Part shown: piece after piece, positions 10,052 to 20,502 of the stretch | Layout: every line of letters starts with the position of its first letter | Numbering within the stretch: position 1 is the first letter of the stretch | Source of the DNA: Brassica napus | Lineage: Eukaryota > Streptophyta > Magnoliopsida > Brassicales > Brassicaceae | Length of the DNA: 64,000 nucleotides | Reading direction: 5' to 3' | Assembly (NCBI RefSeq): GCF_020379485.1 | Contig: NC_063447.1 | Location: forward strand, 54,797,452 to 54,861,451 | Position numbers and translations under genes: made by a program | The notes under the pieces: model-generated | What the model saw: the letters and a program-made list of their open reading frames with translations, nothing else | Told to the model about the DNA's origin: nothing | The model's database searches: none

Positions 10052-11071
10052 ATGGGAGGCGAAGATGGTTTGGCGCACAGTATCGGGAAATTTGACGGTA
10101 CAGATTATGCATTCTGGAGAATGCAAATCGAAGATTATTTGTACGGAAAAAAGCTTCATCAACCGCTGAGCAAGAAGCCTGAGAAGATGGATCAGGCTGA
10201 GTGGGAGCTCCTTGACAGACAAGTTCTGGGTGTTATAAGGTTAACACTGTCGAAAAACGTTGCTCACAACGTTGCGAAGGAGAAGACCACAGAAGGGCTC
10301 ATGAAAGTTCTCTCTGATATGTATGAGAAACCTTCGGCAAACAATAAGGTGTTTCTCATGAAGAAACTCTTTCATTTGAAGATGGAAGAAGGTGGCCTGG
10401 TTGCCGCACATGTGAACGAGTTCAACACGATTGTCAACCAACTGTCATCGGTTGAAATCGAGTTTGAAGATGAAGTGCGAGCACTGATTTTGTTGGCATC
10501 TCTGCCAAATAGTTGGGAGCCAATGAGGGCAGCGGTTAGTAATTCTGTGGGTACTCAAAAGCTCAAATTCAATGATGTTAGAGATCGTATCCTTGCTGAG
10601 GAAGTTCGAAGGATAGACTCTGGGGAAGCATCAACGAGCTCTGCTTTCAACGTGGAAAACAGAGGGAGAAACCCAGATAGAAATAACCGAAGTAATGGCA
10701 GATCGAAGTCAAGGAATGGACGGGGTCAATCCAAATTCAGACAGCCTGCAGAGTGCTGGAATTGTGGAAAGACAGGTCACATCAAGAAGAATTGCCGAGC
10801 ACCACCGAAGAAGGAAGACAACACAAGAGGCGGAGCCAATGCAGTGACACGTGAAATCGCTGATGCATTGGTAGTGTCTGTTGATTCCCCGAGGAAAATT
10901 GAAGCTCGTGATGCAGCTACAAGTACCACCAAAGAGTCAATATCCTATGATAGCTCAGTCGATTCATGGGTTCTTGACTCAGGAGCGTCATTCCACACCA
11001 CACCCACCATAACAAAATTAATGTTGCGGGAAATTACGGAAAGGTATATCTTGCTGATGGATTACCTTTAG
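10052..11071 (+). CDS. Copia Gag and start of protease
   Basis: The ATG at 10052 is chosen because the open frame before it begins with a non-ATG codon. The N-terminal part (FDGTDYAFWRMQIEDYL) is the plant Copia Gag capsid-like domain. A basic linker leads to a CCHC zinc knuckle CWNCGKTGHIKKNC at about residues 235-248, which binds genomic RNA. Near the end the aspartic protease active site DSGAS follows (about 10976-10990). Just after it, near 11003-11020, the frame is lost and the ORF ends in unrelated residues at 11071; pol continues in another frame. The normal state in the family is one uninterrupted Gag-Pol frame, so this looks like a small deletion. Confidence 0.92.
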   Translation: MGGEDGLAHSIGKFDGTDYAFWRMQIEDYLYGKKLHQPLSKKPEKMDQAEWELLDRQVLGVIRLTLSKNVAHNVAKEKTTEGLMKVLSDMYEKPSANNKVFLMKKLFHLKMEEGGLVAAHVNEFNTIVNQLSSVEIEFEDEVRALILLASLPNSWEPMRAAVSNSVGTQKLKFNDVRDRILAEEVRRIDSGEASTSSAFNVENRGRNPDRNNRSNGRSKSRNGRGQSKFRQPAECWNCGKTGHIKKNCRAPPKKEDNTRGGANAVTREIADALVVSVDSPRKIEARDAATSTTKESISYDSSVDSWVLDSGASFHTTPTITKLMLREITERYILLMDYL

Positions 11072-14016
11072 ACATAGTTGGTATTGGAGATATCAACCTG
11101 AAAATGTCAGACGGACGTGTGTGGAAGATTACCAAGGTCAGACATGTGCCAAAGTTGATGCGAAATCTGATTTCAGTAGGTCAACTTGATGATATGGGGC
11201 ACGATGTTAATTTTGGTGGTGGAGCCTGGAGAGTCAAGAAAGGTTCCATGGTGGTGGCTAGAGGTCATAAAAGAGGCACTCTTTATATGACGACGAGTTA
11301 TCAAGACACTGTTGCTGTTGTCGAGAATGCCAAACAGACCAAGTTGTGGCATTGTAGGTTGGGACACATGAGTGAGAAAGGGATGAAACTCATGGTGGAA
11401 AATGGCGCTCTTCCGGATCTGAAGACGGTGGATCATCAGATGTGTGAAAGCTGCATCCTTGGGAAACAGAAACGAGTTAGTTTCTCTAAAGGAGGAAGAG
11501 AGCCAAAGTCTGAGAAGTTAGAGCTGGTGCACACTGACGTGTGGGGACCCGCTCCTGTTGCATCGCTGGGAGGTTCATACTACTATGTGACCTTTATTGA
11601 TGACTCCACAAGAAAAGTGTGGGTTTACTTCATGAAGAACAAGCATGAAGTGTTTTCGGTTTTCAAAATATGGAAAGCCATGGTTGAGATTGAGACGAAT
11701 CTCAAGTTGAAGTGTTTAAGGTCTGATAATGGTGGAGAGTACATCAGCGACGAGTTCAAGAGATATTGCGCTGATAATGGGATCAAGATGGAGAAGACTA
11801 TTCCTGGAACGCCTCAACAGAATGGAATAGCGGAAAAGATGAACCGAACCTTGAATGAGCGTGCAAGGAGCATGAGATTGCACTGTGGATTGCCAAAGAC
11901 GTTTTGGGCAGATGCAATCAATACCGCAGCCTTCTTAATAAACAGAGGACCGTCTGTACCATTGGGATTTAAGATCCCTGAAGAAGTTTGGAGCGGAAAG
12001 AAAGTAAATCTTTCTTATCTAAAGGTGTTCGGATGCTTAGCTTATGTTCATATTGATGATGCTGCAAGAAGTAAACTTGACTCGAAGTCTAAGAAGTGTT
12101 ACTTCATCGGTTATGGTAACGCGGAGTTTGGTTACCGGTTTTGGGATGATGAAAATCGGAAGATCATCCGCAGCAAGAATGTTGTGTTCAACGAAGAAGC
12201 GTTGTACAAGGATAAGCTAAGAGAAAGCTCGGAGAAGAAAGAGCCTGGAGCTGTTGACTTAGAAGATATCCTGACACCGGAGTTGCCACAGGATACCGCA
12301 ACAGCAGAAGAAGAAATCTCTCAAGACGAGAGTGGTGAGGCTGAAGAAAGTGATGATTCAGAAGTGGTCCCATATACACCAGTCACGGAGTTACGACGGT
12401 CAAGCAAAATCATCAGAAAGCCAGTAAGATTTTCTCCATCGCTCAACTACATTCTGCTCACAGACAGAGGCGAGCCTGAATGTTATGAGGAAGCTATGCA
12501 AGTTGATGAGTCGATCAAGTGGGAGCTTGCAATGAACGACGAGATGGACTCGTTGTTATCCAATCACACGTGGGAGTTAGCAGATTTGCCTAAGGAGAAA
12601 AAGGCATTGCATAACAAGTGGGTCTACCGAATAAAAGAAGAACCTGATGGAAGTAAGCGCTATAAAGCGAGGCTTGTTGTGAAGGGATTCCAACAAAAAG
12701 AAGGCGTTGACTACACTGAAATCTTCTCTCCTGTAGTCAAGATGGTGACCATCAGAACGGTTCTTGGGCTGGTAGCACAAGAAGATCTGCATCTTCAACA
12801 GATGGATGTGAAGACGGCATTTCTTCACGGTGATTTGGATGAGGAAATTTATATGAAGCAACCCGAAGGCTTTGAGATCAAAGGGAAGGAAAGCCTTGTT
12901 TGCAAGCTGAAAAGGAGTTTGTACGGCTTAAAACAAGCTCCAAGACAGTGGTATAAACGGTTCGACAGCTTTATTAAAGGCGTTGGTTTCTTGAGGTGTG
13001 AAGCTGACCACTGTTGTTACTTCAAGACGCTTGAAGAGTCCTACTTGATATTGCTCCTATATGTCGATGACATGCTGATAGTAGGAGCAGACTTGCACGA
13101 GATCAATAGCTTGAAGACGAAACTCTCAGAAGAGTTTGCGATGAAAGACCTTGGAGAAGCAAGACAGATTCTAGGGATGAGAATCAGTAGGAGCAAGGAA
13201 GGTCTTAAGTTATCACAAGAGGAGTATGTGAAGAAAGTCCTCAAGAGGTTTAACATGGATGATGCGAAGCCAGTCAGTACTCCCCTGGCAAGTCATTTTC
13301 GGTTATCCAGAGAGCAGTCTCCAAAGACGGAAGACGAGATGGCATGTATGGATAAAGTTCCATATGCTTCTGCTATAGGCAACCTAATGTACGCGATGAT
13401 ATGTACAAGGCCAGACATTGCACATGCAGTGGGAGTCGTCAGCAGATTTATGAGCAATCCAGGAAAGGAACATTGGGAAGCCCTTAAGTGGATTTTCAGA
13501 TACCTGAAAGGAAATCCAAGCTTATCGCTATGTTTCACGAAGTCTGAGACGGGATTGCAGGGATATGTTGATGCTGACAATGGAGGTGACGTTGACAGCA
13601 CGAAGAGCACAACCGGGTATGTCTACACCTTTGGCGGTACTGCAATTTGTTGGGTTTCGAAGTTGCAGAAAATTGTATCTCTATCAAGCTGTGAAGCTGA
13701 GTATGTTGCGGTAACGGAAGCAACAAAAGAGATGATATGGCTACAGTTTTTTCTAGAAGAGCTAGGCCATGACCAAGGGAAAGGTGTGTTGTACTGTGAC
13801 AGTAAAAGTGCCATCGATTTGGCAAAGAATCTGGTTTACCATGCTCGGACGAAGCACATACATCGTCGATATCATTTCATCAGATCCGCGTTAGAAGATG
13901 AAATGTTGGTGCTTGAGAAGATCCCAGGAAGCAAGAATCCGGCAGACATGCTGACGAAGGTCGTGCCGTATGATAAGCTGAGGTTGTGTGCAACCTCAGT
14001 TGGCTTGTTGGAGTAA
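11008..14016 (+). CDS. Copia Pol: protease end, integrase, RT, RNase H
   Basis: About 1000 residues, open from roughly 11008 and with its first ATG at 11104. It resumes the protease (GKVYLADGLPLDIVGIGDI). The GAG-pre-integrase zinc region follows (LWHCRLGHMS, CESCILGKQK), then the integrase core with HTDVWGP, the second Asp region (SDNGGEYISDEF) and Glu in PQQNGIAEKMNR. Reverse transcriptase has the block KARLVVKGFQQKEGVDY and catalytic YVDD near 13060. RNase H carries DAD, SSCEAEYVA and DSKSAIDLA. No stop interrupts this long frame. The protein cuts Gag-Pol, copies RNA to DNA in cytoplasmic particles and integrates it. Only the upstream frame break prevents continuous translation with Gag. 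Confidence 0.95.
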   Translation, partial: HNKINVAGNYGKVYLADGLPLDIVGIGDINLKMSDGRVWKITKVRHVPKLMRNLISVGQLDDMGHDVNFGGGAWRVKKGSMVVARGHKRGTLYMTTSYQDTVAVVENAKQTKLWHCRLGHMSEKGMKLMVENGALPDLKTVDHQMCESCILGKQKRVSFSKGGREPKSEKLELVHTDVWGPAPVASLGGSYYYVTFIDDSTRKVWVYFMKNKHEVFSVFKIWKAMVEIETNLKLKCLRSDNGGEYISDEFKRYCADNGIKMEKTIPGTPQQNGIAEKMNRTLNERARSMRLHCGLPKTFWADAINTAAFLINRGPSVPLGFKIPEEVWSGKKVNLSYLKVFGCLAYVHIDDAARSKLDSKSKKCYFIGYGNAEFGYRFWDDENRKIIRSKNVVFNEEALYKDKLRESSEKKEPGAVDLEDILTPELPQDTATAEEEISQDESGEAEESDDSEVVPYTPVTELRRSSKIIRKPVRFSPSLNYILLTDRGEPECYEEAMQVDESIKWELAMNDEMDSLLSNHTWELADLPKEKKALHNKWVYRIKEEPDGSKRYKARLVVKGFQQKEGVDYTEIFSPVVKMVTIRTVLGLVAQEDLHLQQMDVKTAFLHGDLDEEIYMKQPEGFEIKGKESLVCKLKRSLYGLKQAPRQWYKRFDSFIKGVGFLRCEADHCCYFKTLEESYLILLLYVDDMLIVGADLHEINSLKTKLSEEFAMKDLGEARQILGMRISRSKEGLKLSQEEYVKKVLKRFNMDDAKPVSTPLASHFRLSREQSPKTEDEMACMDKVPYASAIGNLMYAMICTRPDIAHAVGVVSRFMSNPGKEHWEALKWIFRYLKGNPSLSLCFTKSETGLQGYVDADNGGDVDSTKSTTGYVYTFGGTAICWVSKLQKIVSLSSCEAEYVAVTEATKEMIWLQFFLEELGHDQGKGVLYCDSKSAIDLAKNLVYHARTKHIHRRYHFIRSALEDEMLVLEKIPGSKNPADMLTKVVPYDKLRLCATSVGLLE

Positions 14017-14071
14017 CAAGCTGGGAATACCTGCTACATTGATCAAGGTGTGAAGACAGATTGAAATCAGT

Positions 14072-14086
14072 CTTCAAGTGGGAGAT
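14072..14086 (+). promoter_or_regulatory. Copia polypurine tract
   Basis: TTCAAGTGGGAGAT immediately precedes the 3' LTR and is the standard plant Copia primer site for plus-strand synthesis. Confidence 0.85.
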
Positions 14087-14553
14087 TGTTAAAACACGTT
14101 TTACGTGTTGGTCGGCATGGACGGTGACGACATGGACGGTGAGCTGAAATTGTTGACGTTGGTTTTGTCAAAGATTGTGAGCCACCAAACACCTTCTTCA
14201 TGCTTATAAAAGGAGAGCTGAGGTGAAGAGGAAAATCATCCCAAAACAAGAAAACAGAGAGAAAGAACGAGAGAGGAGAGGAGAAGAAAAAAGAAGAAAG
14301 AAAAAAAAAAAACCTTTTTTTTTCTCACAAAAAATCTTCTTTAAGAAATTACTAGTAATTTCTGAGTGTATTTGGGATCGGGGTGTGAGTTGTGAGCTTG
14401 TAAAATTTCCCTGGTTAATAATAAAAGATCTGTAGCAGGTCCGGAGACGTAGGCATCATTGGCCGAACTCCGTTAACAATTTGGTGTGTGTGCTTCTTTC
14501 CCGCTCCCATAAATTCTGGCTTTCCGCAAAATTTGACCGCGTATTTCCTAACA
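14087..14553 (+). repeat. Copia 3' LTR
   Basis: It matches the 5' LTR base for base apart from the homopolymer tract near 14312-14324. Terminal TGTTA and TAACA and the TATA box (14205-14213) are preserved. Confidence 0.95.
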
Positions 14554-14558
14554 AAAGC

Positions 14559-14836
14559 TACATTTCTAATTAATTTATGCTATTCTAATAAAAATTTTAC
14601 TCCCTGCTGCTCTACTTAGGATATTTCGAAGATATTTTAAAACGAACAGGCTTTGCTAATCACTCATCAAAGTAAATAAAGGAAGGCATTATTCAATACT
14701 TTTTAGCGTGGAGTACGTACTCTCTATTCAATAATCCCACTACTATCGTTGCATAGATGTATGCCACGACAAAAATCGTAATCAGTCGAAAGTGGATGCT
14801 ACCACATATGTTACTCAGAAAGTACACTTGCACGCA

Positions 14837-14885
<49 letters not shown>

Positions 14886-15510
14886 TGCTATGTATATCCT
14901 AAAACAAAGAAAATTATCGCACCAACTTGGCGCATTTTAGAATTCTACCGTCACTTGACTAAGAGCAACATTATCAATAAGAACTGCAAATAGTTTTCTA
15001 AACCAAAAAATATTAATATTTTAGTAAGCTTTAATTAGACAAATTAAAGTTAATTGTAAAATACAAAATCCAACTAATTTATAGGTTACAAGTGTTATGT
15101 GGATTTATAGTGGGGTTCTAAAATGTCTTCATAGTAGAACTCTTCTCTACTCTCTCTCTTCTCTTATCTTTTGATTATTATGGAAACAAGAGATTAAAAA
15201 CTCAACTCCAACTGTTTCAATAAATTGGATCCTAACTAAGCTTGATATATATATATCATATACATGAAATATTTAGTGTATGTGTGTGCAAAGCCATGCA
15301 TTGACAACTACAAGAAAACATGTTTATGTAGCATAACGTCGATCTAACAAGAAGAATAACGAAATACATATTCGTCGTAATTTGCCAACATATATATATT
15401 TCATCGAAAAGACGACGTGATGTTACGGCTATTTAACAAGGAATAATAACTTTTATCGTACTGTAGTTGTTATATTACGAGCCTATTAAGTATTACATCC
15501 TCAAATTTTG
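14559..15510. other. Intergenic with one microsatellite, no gene seen
   Basis: AT-rich DNA continuing the sequence interrupted by the Copia element. A degenerate CACTA-like terminus (ctacaagaaaaca, about 15308) may be a relic. No coding region was recognised. Confidence 0.45.
14841..14883. repeat. (TC)n microsatellite
   Basis: About 21 uninterrupted TC dinucleotides. Likely length-polymorphic. Confidence 0.95.
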
Positions 15511-15518
15511 CATCCGAC

Positions 15519-17236
15519 CAGAGATAGCGATGGGCATAGCCCGTAAAGGACTGTCCCGGAACGGTATTGGGACGGGTTTTCTAGGCGCGTAAATTTGCGG
15601 ACCTCGCGGAATGAGTCTTTGCAGGACTGGACTTTTTGCGAGATGAGCCGAAACGGGTCATGCGGGATTACATTGACCCGTATTTTTTTCTTCGTTTCTT
15701 ATTTTATTTGAAAAAACGAGAAAGAGAGTGAGAAGAAAGCGATTCTTGTGACTTTTCCCCCAGAAAACATAAAGAGTTCTGGCGATGATGATTCGAGCTC
15801 CGGTGATGACGACTCCAGCTCCAGCGATGATGATTCGAGCTCCGGTGGTGTTTTGATTTGGTTTTCTCTTTTTATTACACACAACTATGAATTGCTTTAT
15901 TACAATGTGGTATTTCTTCTTTAAGTTAGATTGGTTTTGTTTTCAGTACTGTGAATTGGTGGTTTTCTTAAATTAAATTTGGTTACAATAGTGTTGTTTA
16001 GGAGAAAAGTTAGTTGTATATCACGTCACTTGTATAATTTGGCAAAGTGATTCACGAACTTTTTTGCAATCGAAATAATTAAAAAAAGATATGGTTTGAT
16101 GAAGATATACGACACTTGAACCAAATTATTACAAAGACAACAACTCAATAAGATTCAAATTTAACAAAAGTTTGTGCTGATAACAAAAGAAAGCTTTTAA
16201 CTCAAGAACACAAGAACATACGGAGCTTTGTGACATTGATTTTGATAAGGCTTCAGTGAAGCATAATGAGCTCTCTTCAACTCTCTTACACAACTCTTCT
16301 CCTTGAACATTCATGAAAGAAGTTGTAGCAGGAGGTTTGATAAGGAGGCATCCCGCGGGAAAGTCCACAAAGGCTTATATATTCAGCGGTACGGGTTTAG
16401 ACCGACATTTTGAAGGCCGCAGCCCGCATGGGACAGGCCCGCTGTTAGGGGTGGGCACTTTACCCGATATCCGAAGCCGCACCCGAACCCGATCCGAAAA
16501 ACCCGAACCGAAATCCGAACCGAAGTAGCAAAATATCCGAACGGGTATTGAATTAGAAGATATTGGATATCCAAACCCGAACGGGTAATATCCAAACCCG
16601 AACGGGTAATATCCGAACCCGAATGGATATCCGAAGATAACCGAATATATGTATAATTAACCTTATATTTCTAGTTTACATCTCTCATTTTATATAAAAT
16701 ATTTATATTGATACTACACATACTTTAAGTTCATATGATATACATACAATTACGGAGAAAATGATTTGTTATTCACTTAAAATGCATGTCAAACTTTTTT
16801 TTTCAAGAATTAACAAAAAGTTACATCCAAAATTTAAAAACAATAACCAAATTAATGTCTTTTTAATTTGAAAATGTTATGTCCAAATCTATTAACCATT
16901 CAATCTATTAAAAATAAAAATTAGTTAAATGAAAGTTATAAATTTAAATACAAAAAATTTGAGGAATGAAAATTTTAATATTTTTTTTTTTCAAAATCTA
17001 AATATCAGAAGCCGATCCGAAATAACCGAATACAAACTAAAAATAACTGAATCCGACCCGAAGTACAGAAATACCCGAACGGGTTCTACACCTCTACACC
17101 GAAATACCCGAAAATCCAAAATATCCGACCCGAACGGGTACCCAAACGCCCACCCCTACCCGCTGTGACCCGCTCGACGACTAACCCACCGCGGTACGGG
17201 ACGGAACGGGATGGGTAAACCTGTTTAACATCTCTA
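15519..17236. mobile_element. hAT-type element A, non-autonomous, nested
   Basis: A 1718-bp element with short inverted ends (CAGAGAT / ATCTCTA) and GC-rich subterminal regions full of CGGG/CCCG words. It is flanked by near-perfect 8-bp duplications CATCCGAC (15511-15518) and CATCCAAC (17237-17244). No transposase domain is visible; the inner part holds a short GATGATGATTCGAGCTCC-type repeat (15783-15845). A second hAT element sits within its right half. The 8-bp TSD and the ends fit hAT. Confidence 0.78.
16446..17158. mobile_element. hAT-type element B inside element A
   Basis: A 713-bp element with perfect 11-bp inverted ends TAGGGGTGGGC / GCCCACCCCTA and a perfect 8-bp TSD CCCGCTGT at 16438-16445 and 17159-17166. 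The subterminal parts are packed with ATATCCGAA, AACCCGAACGGGTA and related motifs, likely transposase binding sites. The interior is AT-rich and non-coding. Confidence 0.9.
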
Positions 17237-17244
17237 CATCCAAC

Positions 17245-17779
17245 TAACTTCAACATTACGAGTAAAAAATAGATGATAGGTGAAAACGTGTTTGTTGTCT
17301 GTGTAATTGGTTGTTTAGAAAAAAGACATATAGTCATAAACTAGTCGCTATTTCATTGTAAAATCCATTTCGTTGTAACAATTCTATCTACCAAACTCAG
17401 AAAATTTCTACAAATACGCTACTTCTCTTTTCCTAAAGAACCAAAAAAGAAAAAACGCTTTCAAAAAAAAACATCTGGTGGCAATATCTACAAGCTACAA
17501 AGTTCGATGTATATACATTATGATGGAATAGTGACAAAGAAATTTTTCAAAGGGGTAGAAATATTCATGTACCAAGCCGTAAATACACCACTCACACAAT
17601 AAATCGGTAAGATATTTTATCCTTATGGTAATGAAAGAATACAAAGTTTGTTCGTAGTGAAACGGTATAGATACATTTAGTAAATAGAGGATTTTCCTCC
17701 CCTCCCCCTCCCCCCCTCCCCCCCCCCCCAATATGACATTTGGTTTCAAATGAAGTTGGGAATGAAGTTGTTAGTAGTA
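17245..17779. other. Intergenic with a cytosine run
   Basis: Contains a pyrimidine tract at 17696-17729 ending in a long C run. No gene is recognised. Confidence 0.45.
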
Positions 17780-18375
17780 GTAGTAGTCATTTTTTGAAGA
17801 TGGTAATAGTGAAGAACCGAGTAATTTTCAAACTGAAACTAGTTACCATCATGAGGATCAGATGGTAGATCATGATAGAATGCATGATATGGTTACAGAT
17901 GCATTTCTGGAAATAACTTCAACAGTTGCTACATAAGTAGATAATGTAGAAGAATCTGACTTGGATGCTAAAAGGTTTTATAAAATGCTAGATGATGCGA
18001 ATCATCCAATCTATGAAGGTTGTAGAAAATGTCCATCTAAATTTTTTCTAACAGGTAGGATGATAAATATCAAAACTGATAATAATTTACTAGAAGTTTG
18101 TATGAATGCATTTGCTAAGTTGTTTAAAGAGTATTTACAAAAAGATAACTTATTTGTTGAATCTTAATAAGCGATTCTGAAATGGATTTATAATCTTGGT
18201 TTACTTTCAGAGATGTAGATGTTTGTATAGACAACTGTGTAGTATACTAGAAGAAAAATGCAGAGCTATTAAAGTGTAGATTATGCAAGAAGTCAAGATA
18301 TAAATCGCAAGAAAATAGGTGAAATAGTGTACCATATCAAAATTTGTGATATTTACCTATTAAGAAAAAAATTCG
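17780..18375 (+). pseudogene. Relic of CACTA tnp2 transposase (N-terminal part)
   Basis: Translation of 17961-18167 matches the intact tnp2 protein of this same window: KRFYKMLD..PIYEGC, then IKTDNNLLE. The flanks extend the match with stops: DVDVCIDNCVVY at about 18217 and CRLCKKSRYKSQ at about 18275 correspond to the zinc-finger-like segment, and YLPIKKKIRKLF follows near 18350. At least four in-frame stops are seen and no C-terminal half. It is an old, decayed CACTA copy rather than a fragment of the nearby element. Confidence 0.82.
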
Positions 18376-18577
18376 AAAGCTTTTTAATAAATAATTTATG
18401 TCAAAAAATTCTGACGAAATTTTGATGGATTTTTTTTTTGTCATAATCTTCCGTTGGAATTGTCAAGAATTTATAGCGAAAAAATCGGTTAGAAATCTCT
18501 CATTTTATTATAGTGATCACACAAAAACGCTACATCGGATATTCATTTTAACGATCGAATATTTTTTTTGTTTAGAA

Positions 18578-19246
18578 TAGGCCTGGGCATCCGGGTCCTC
18601 GGGTCTTGACGGGTCCGGATCCTTCGGGTCCTAGAAATTTAGACCCATATAGGTACCTATAATTTTTCGGGTCGGTTCCGGGTTGGGTCTTGTCGGATCC
18701 GGGTCGGTTCGGATCTATAATTTCAATAGCCGTAAAATACTCATAATTTTCGGGTATCGGATCCGGGACGGTTCGGGTTTTAGGACCCGAAAAGGATCCG
18801 AAATACCCGAATTGGACCCGAAAACTCTAAAAATACCCGAAGAACTGCAAAAATACCCAAAAATACCCAAACATTTATCCAAAATCAGACCCGAAAACCC
18901 AAAACATACCTGAACTTTACCCGATACCTGAATTATATTTTCGAAAAATCTAAAATTTTACCCGAAACCTACAATTATACCCAAAAACCCGAACCGAAAC
19001 TTATAAAAATCCGAAATACCAAAAATATACTCAATCACCCAGATATACCTAATATACAAAATTATTTGCGGGTACTTCGGGTACCTGAACGGGTCTCGGA
19101 TAGGACCCGGACCCGAACCAAGACCCGCGAGTCCAAAAAAAAGGATTCAATAGGTACTTTAGCATGGACCCGGACCTAGACCCGAACATTTATTTTCGGA
19201 TCGGTTCCGATTTGGATCTTCGGGTCCTGGTAAAATGTGAGGCCTA
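18578..19246. mobile_element. hAT-type element C, non-autonomous
   Basis: A 669-bp element starting TAGGCCTGGGC and ending GAGGCCTA, with a perfect 8-bp TSD GTTTAGAA at 18570-18577 and 19247-19254. Both ends carry dense GGGTCC / GGACCC and ACCCGAA motifs. No transposase is encoded. Confidence 0.9.
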
Positions 19247-19254
19247 GTTTAGAA

Positions 19255-20140
19255 TTAGAACCTTAATAATCTAGATCTCATCTCAAATCTAAGAAACATC
19301 TTACATAAATCAATTCAACAAAAACAATCCCAATTTTTATATATTAGTGTTTGGAATTTTATGTATCCGTAAAAGTTGTTTTCTATCATATTTTGTCAAT
19401 ATGAGTGATGTAGTTTTTTTCGTTCAATATGCGTGATATAGTTTTTTTTTCTATGCAGCTAAGTTATTTGGATTGATAGAATGCCTATTTTAAACAAAAA
19501 CAGAAAAACAATGTTGAAATTTTCATTGATTTGTTTAAAAAATTATATATATCATAGCATATTAATCATTTAAATATGTTTTTCAAGAATCTGTTTTGGC
19601 TTTTTCGATGTTATCATCTTGTCAACTTCGATCTTTGATAAACTTTACTAAATAAAATAAGTTTCAGACAAGGAAAAAATATAGAAAAATATGACTACAT
19701 AAAATAAAAGTATACGTTCCGTGAACAATATCATTAATTATTGCTTAATTTTAATCTCATTGGGTAACCCCACAGGTGGTTTTTTCGTATTAGGTCATCT
19801 CCTTTAACATGCTCGAACACAATAGATTAAAAGAGAAAAGCAAACAACCTTTGCTGCGTACTAATGCTTACCAACTCGAATGCCATTGTGTGTCTGATTA
19901 CATTTTTTTTTCTTTTATCTCTTATTTGGTATTTAAGATTTGGTTATTCAAATTCTTATCTGCCAAGGTGACGTAATCAAATCCAGTATTGGTAGTGGCA
20001 AAAATCAAGGGATATGGTTGTTTTTCTTTTGATTCGATTTTTATTGAGGACTTTCTTTTACTTTTACGTAGCCTAGTAAATGAGTTATGAATTTGGACTC
20101 TTCATGTTGAATAACACCGTTGTATGCTTGATTGAGAGTT
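19255..20140. other. AT-rich intergenic, no feature seen
   Basis: No gene or transposon end found. The last five bases, gagtt, are the left TSD of the gypsy element. Confidence 0.5.
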
Positions 20141-20502
20141 TGATGGTCCCAGATATAGCTTCAAGAGTTAAACGTAAAAGACACAATGTTTTGTTGGTAG
20201 TATTGACATACCTTTTGTCTTTTCTTTATTTGCTTAAATAGAAAGAACTACGTAACGTAGTTGGAGCCACAACTCCTATAACATGGAAATGGGAAAGGTG
20301 GAAGTGTTGGTTCCTAAACACAAGGAGACCAATTCTCTTCTTATCAACAATAACAGGAAATAACAGAAATAGCATAAATAAATCTTAATTCAAATACTTG
20401 CGGTTTGGTATTCTTCTCCGGTTAGACATTCGTCGGTTCGGTTCATGGTCACCTTCTTCTTCTCCATTCACTTCTTCAGTCTCTGCTACTGTACTCACAT
20501 CA
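20141..20502 (-). repeat. Gypsy 3' LTR
   Basis: This is the downstream LTR on the minus strand. The pol stop codon (20385-20387) lies inside it, so the last about 118 coding bases are LTR sequence. The adjacent tract ttaccgccgtccc (20503-20515), read on the minus strand, is the polypurine tract. Confidence 0.93.

Larger units (their letters stand above)
9437..14553 (+). mobile_element. Complete young Ty1/Copia retrotransposon
   Basis: A 5117-bp element with two LTRs (468 and 467 bp), primer binding site, gag and pol in Copia order (protease, integrase, RT, RNase H) and a polypurine tract. TSDs are AAAGC at 9432-9436 and 14554-14558. The LTRs appear identical except in one homopolymer tract (A12-C-T11 against A12-CC-T9), so insertion was very recent. 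The coding region is broken once, near the protease active site, so this copy needs proteins from a relative, unless the break is an assembly error. Confidence 0.96.

Noticed and set aside
15306..15320. aactacaagaaaaca resembling the left end of a CACTA element
   Set aside because: First bases do not match CACTA, and no right end was found; kept only as a hint with the tnp2 relic.
15658..15884. Two overlapping minus-strand ORFs (74 and 61 residues)
   Set aside because: They derive from the GATGATGATTCGAGCTCC-type repeat in hAT element A; repetitive translation in two frames.
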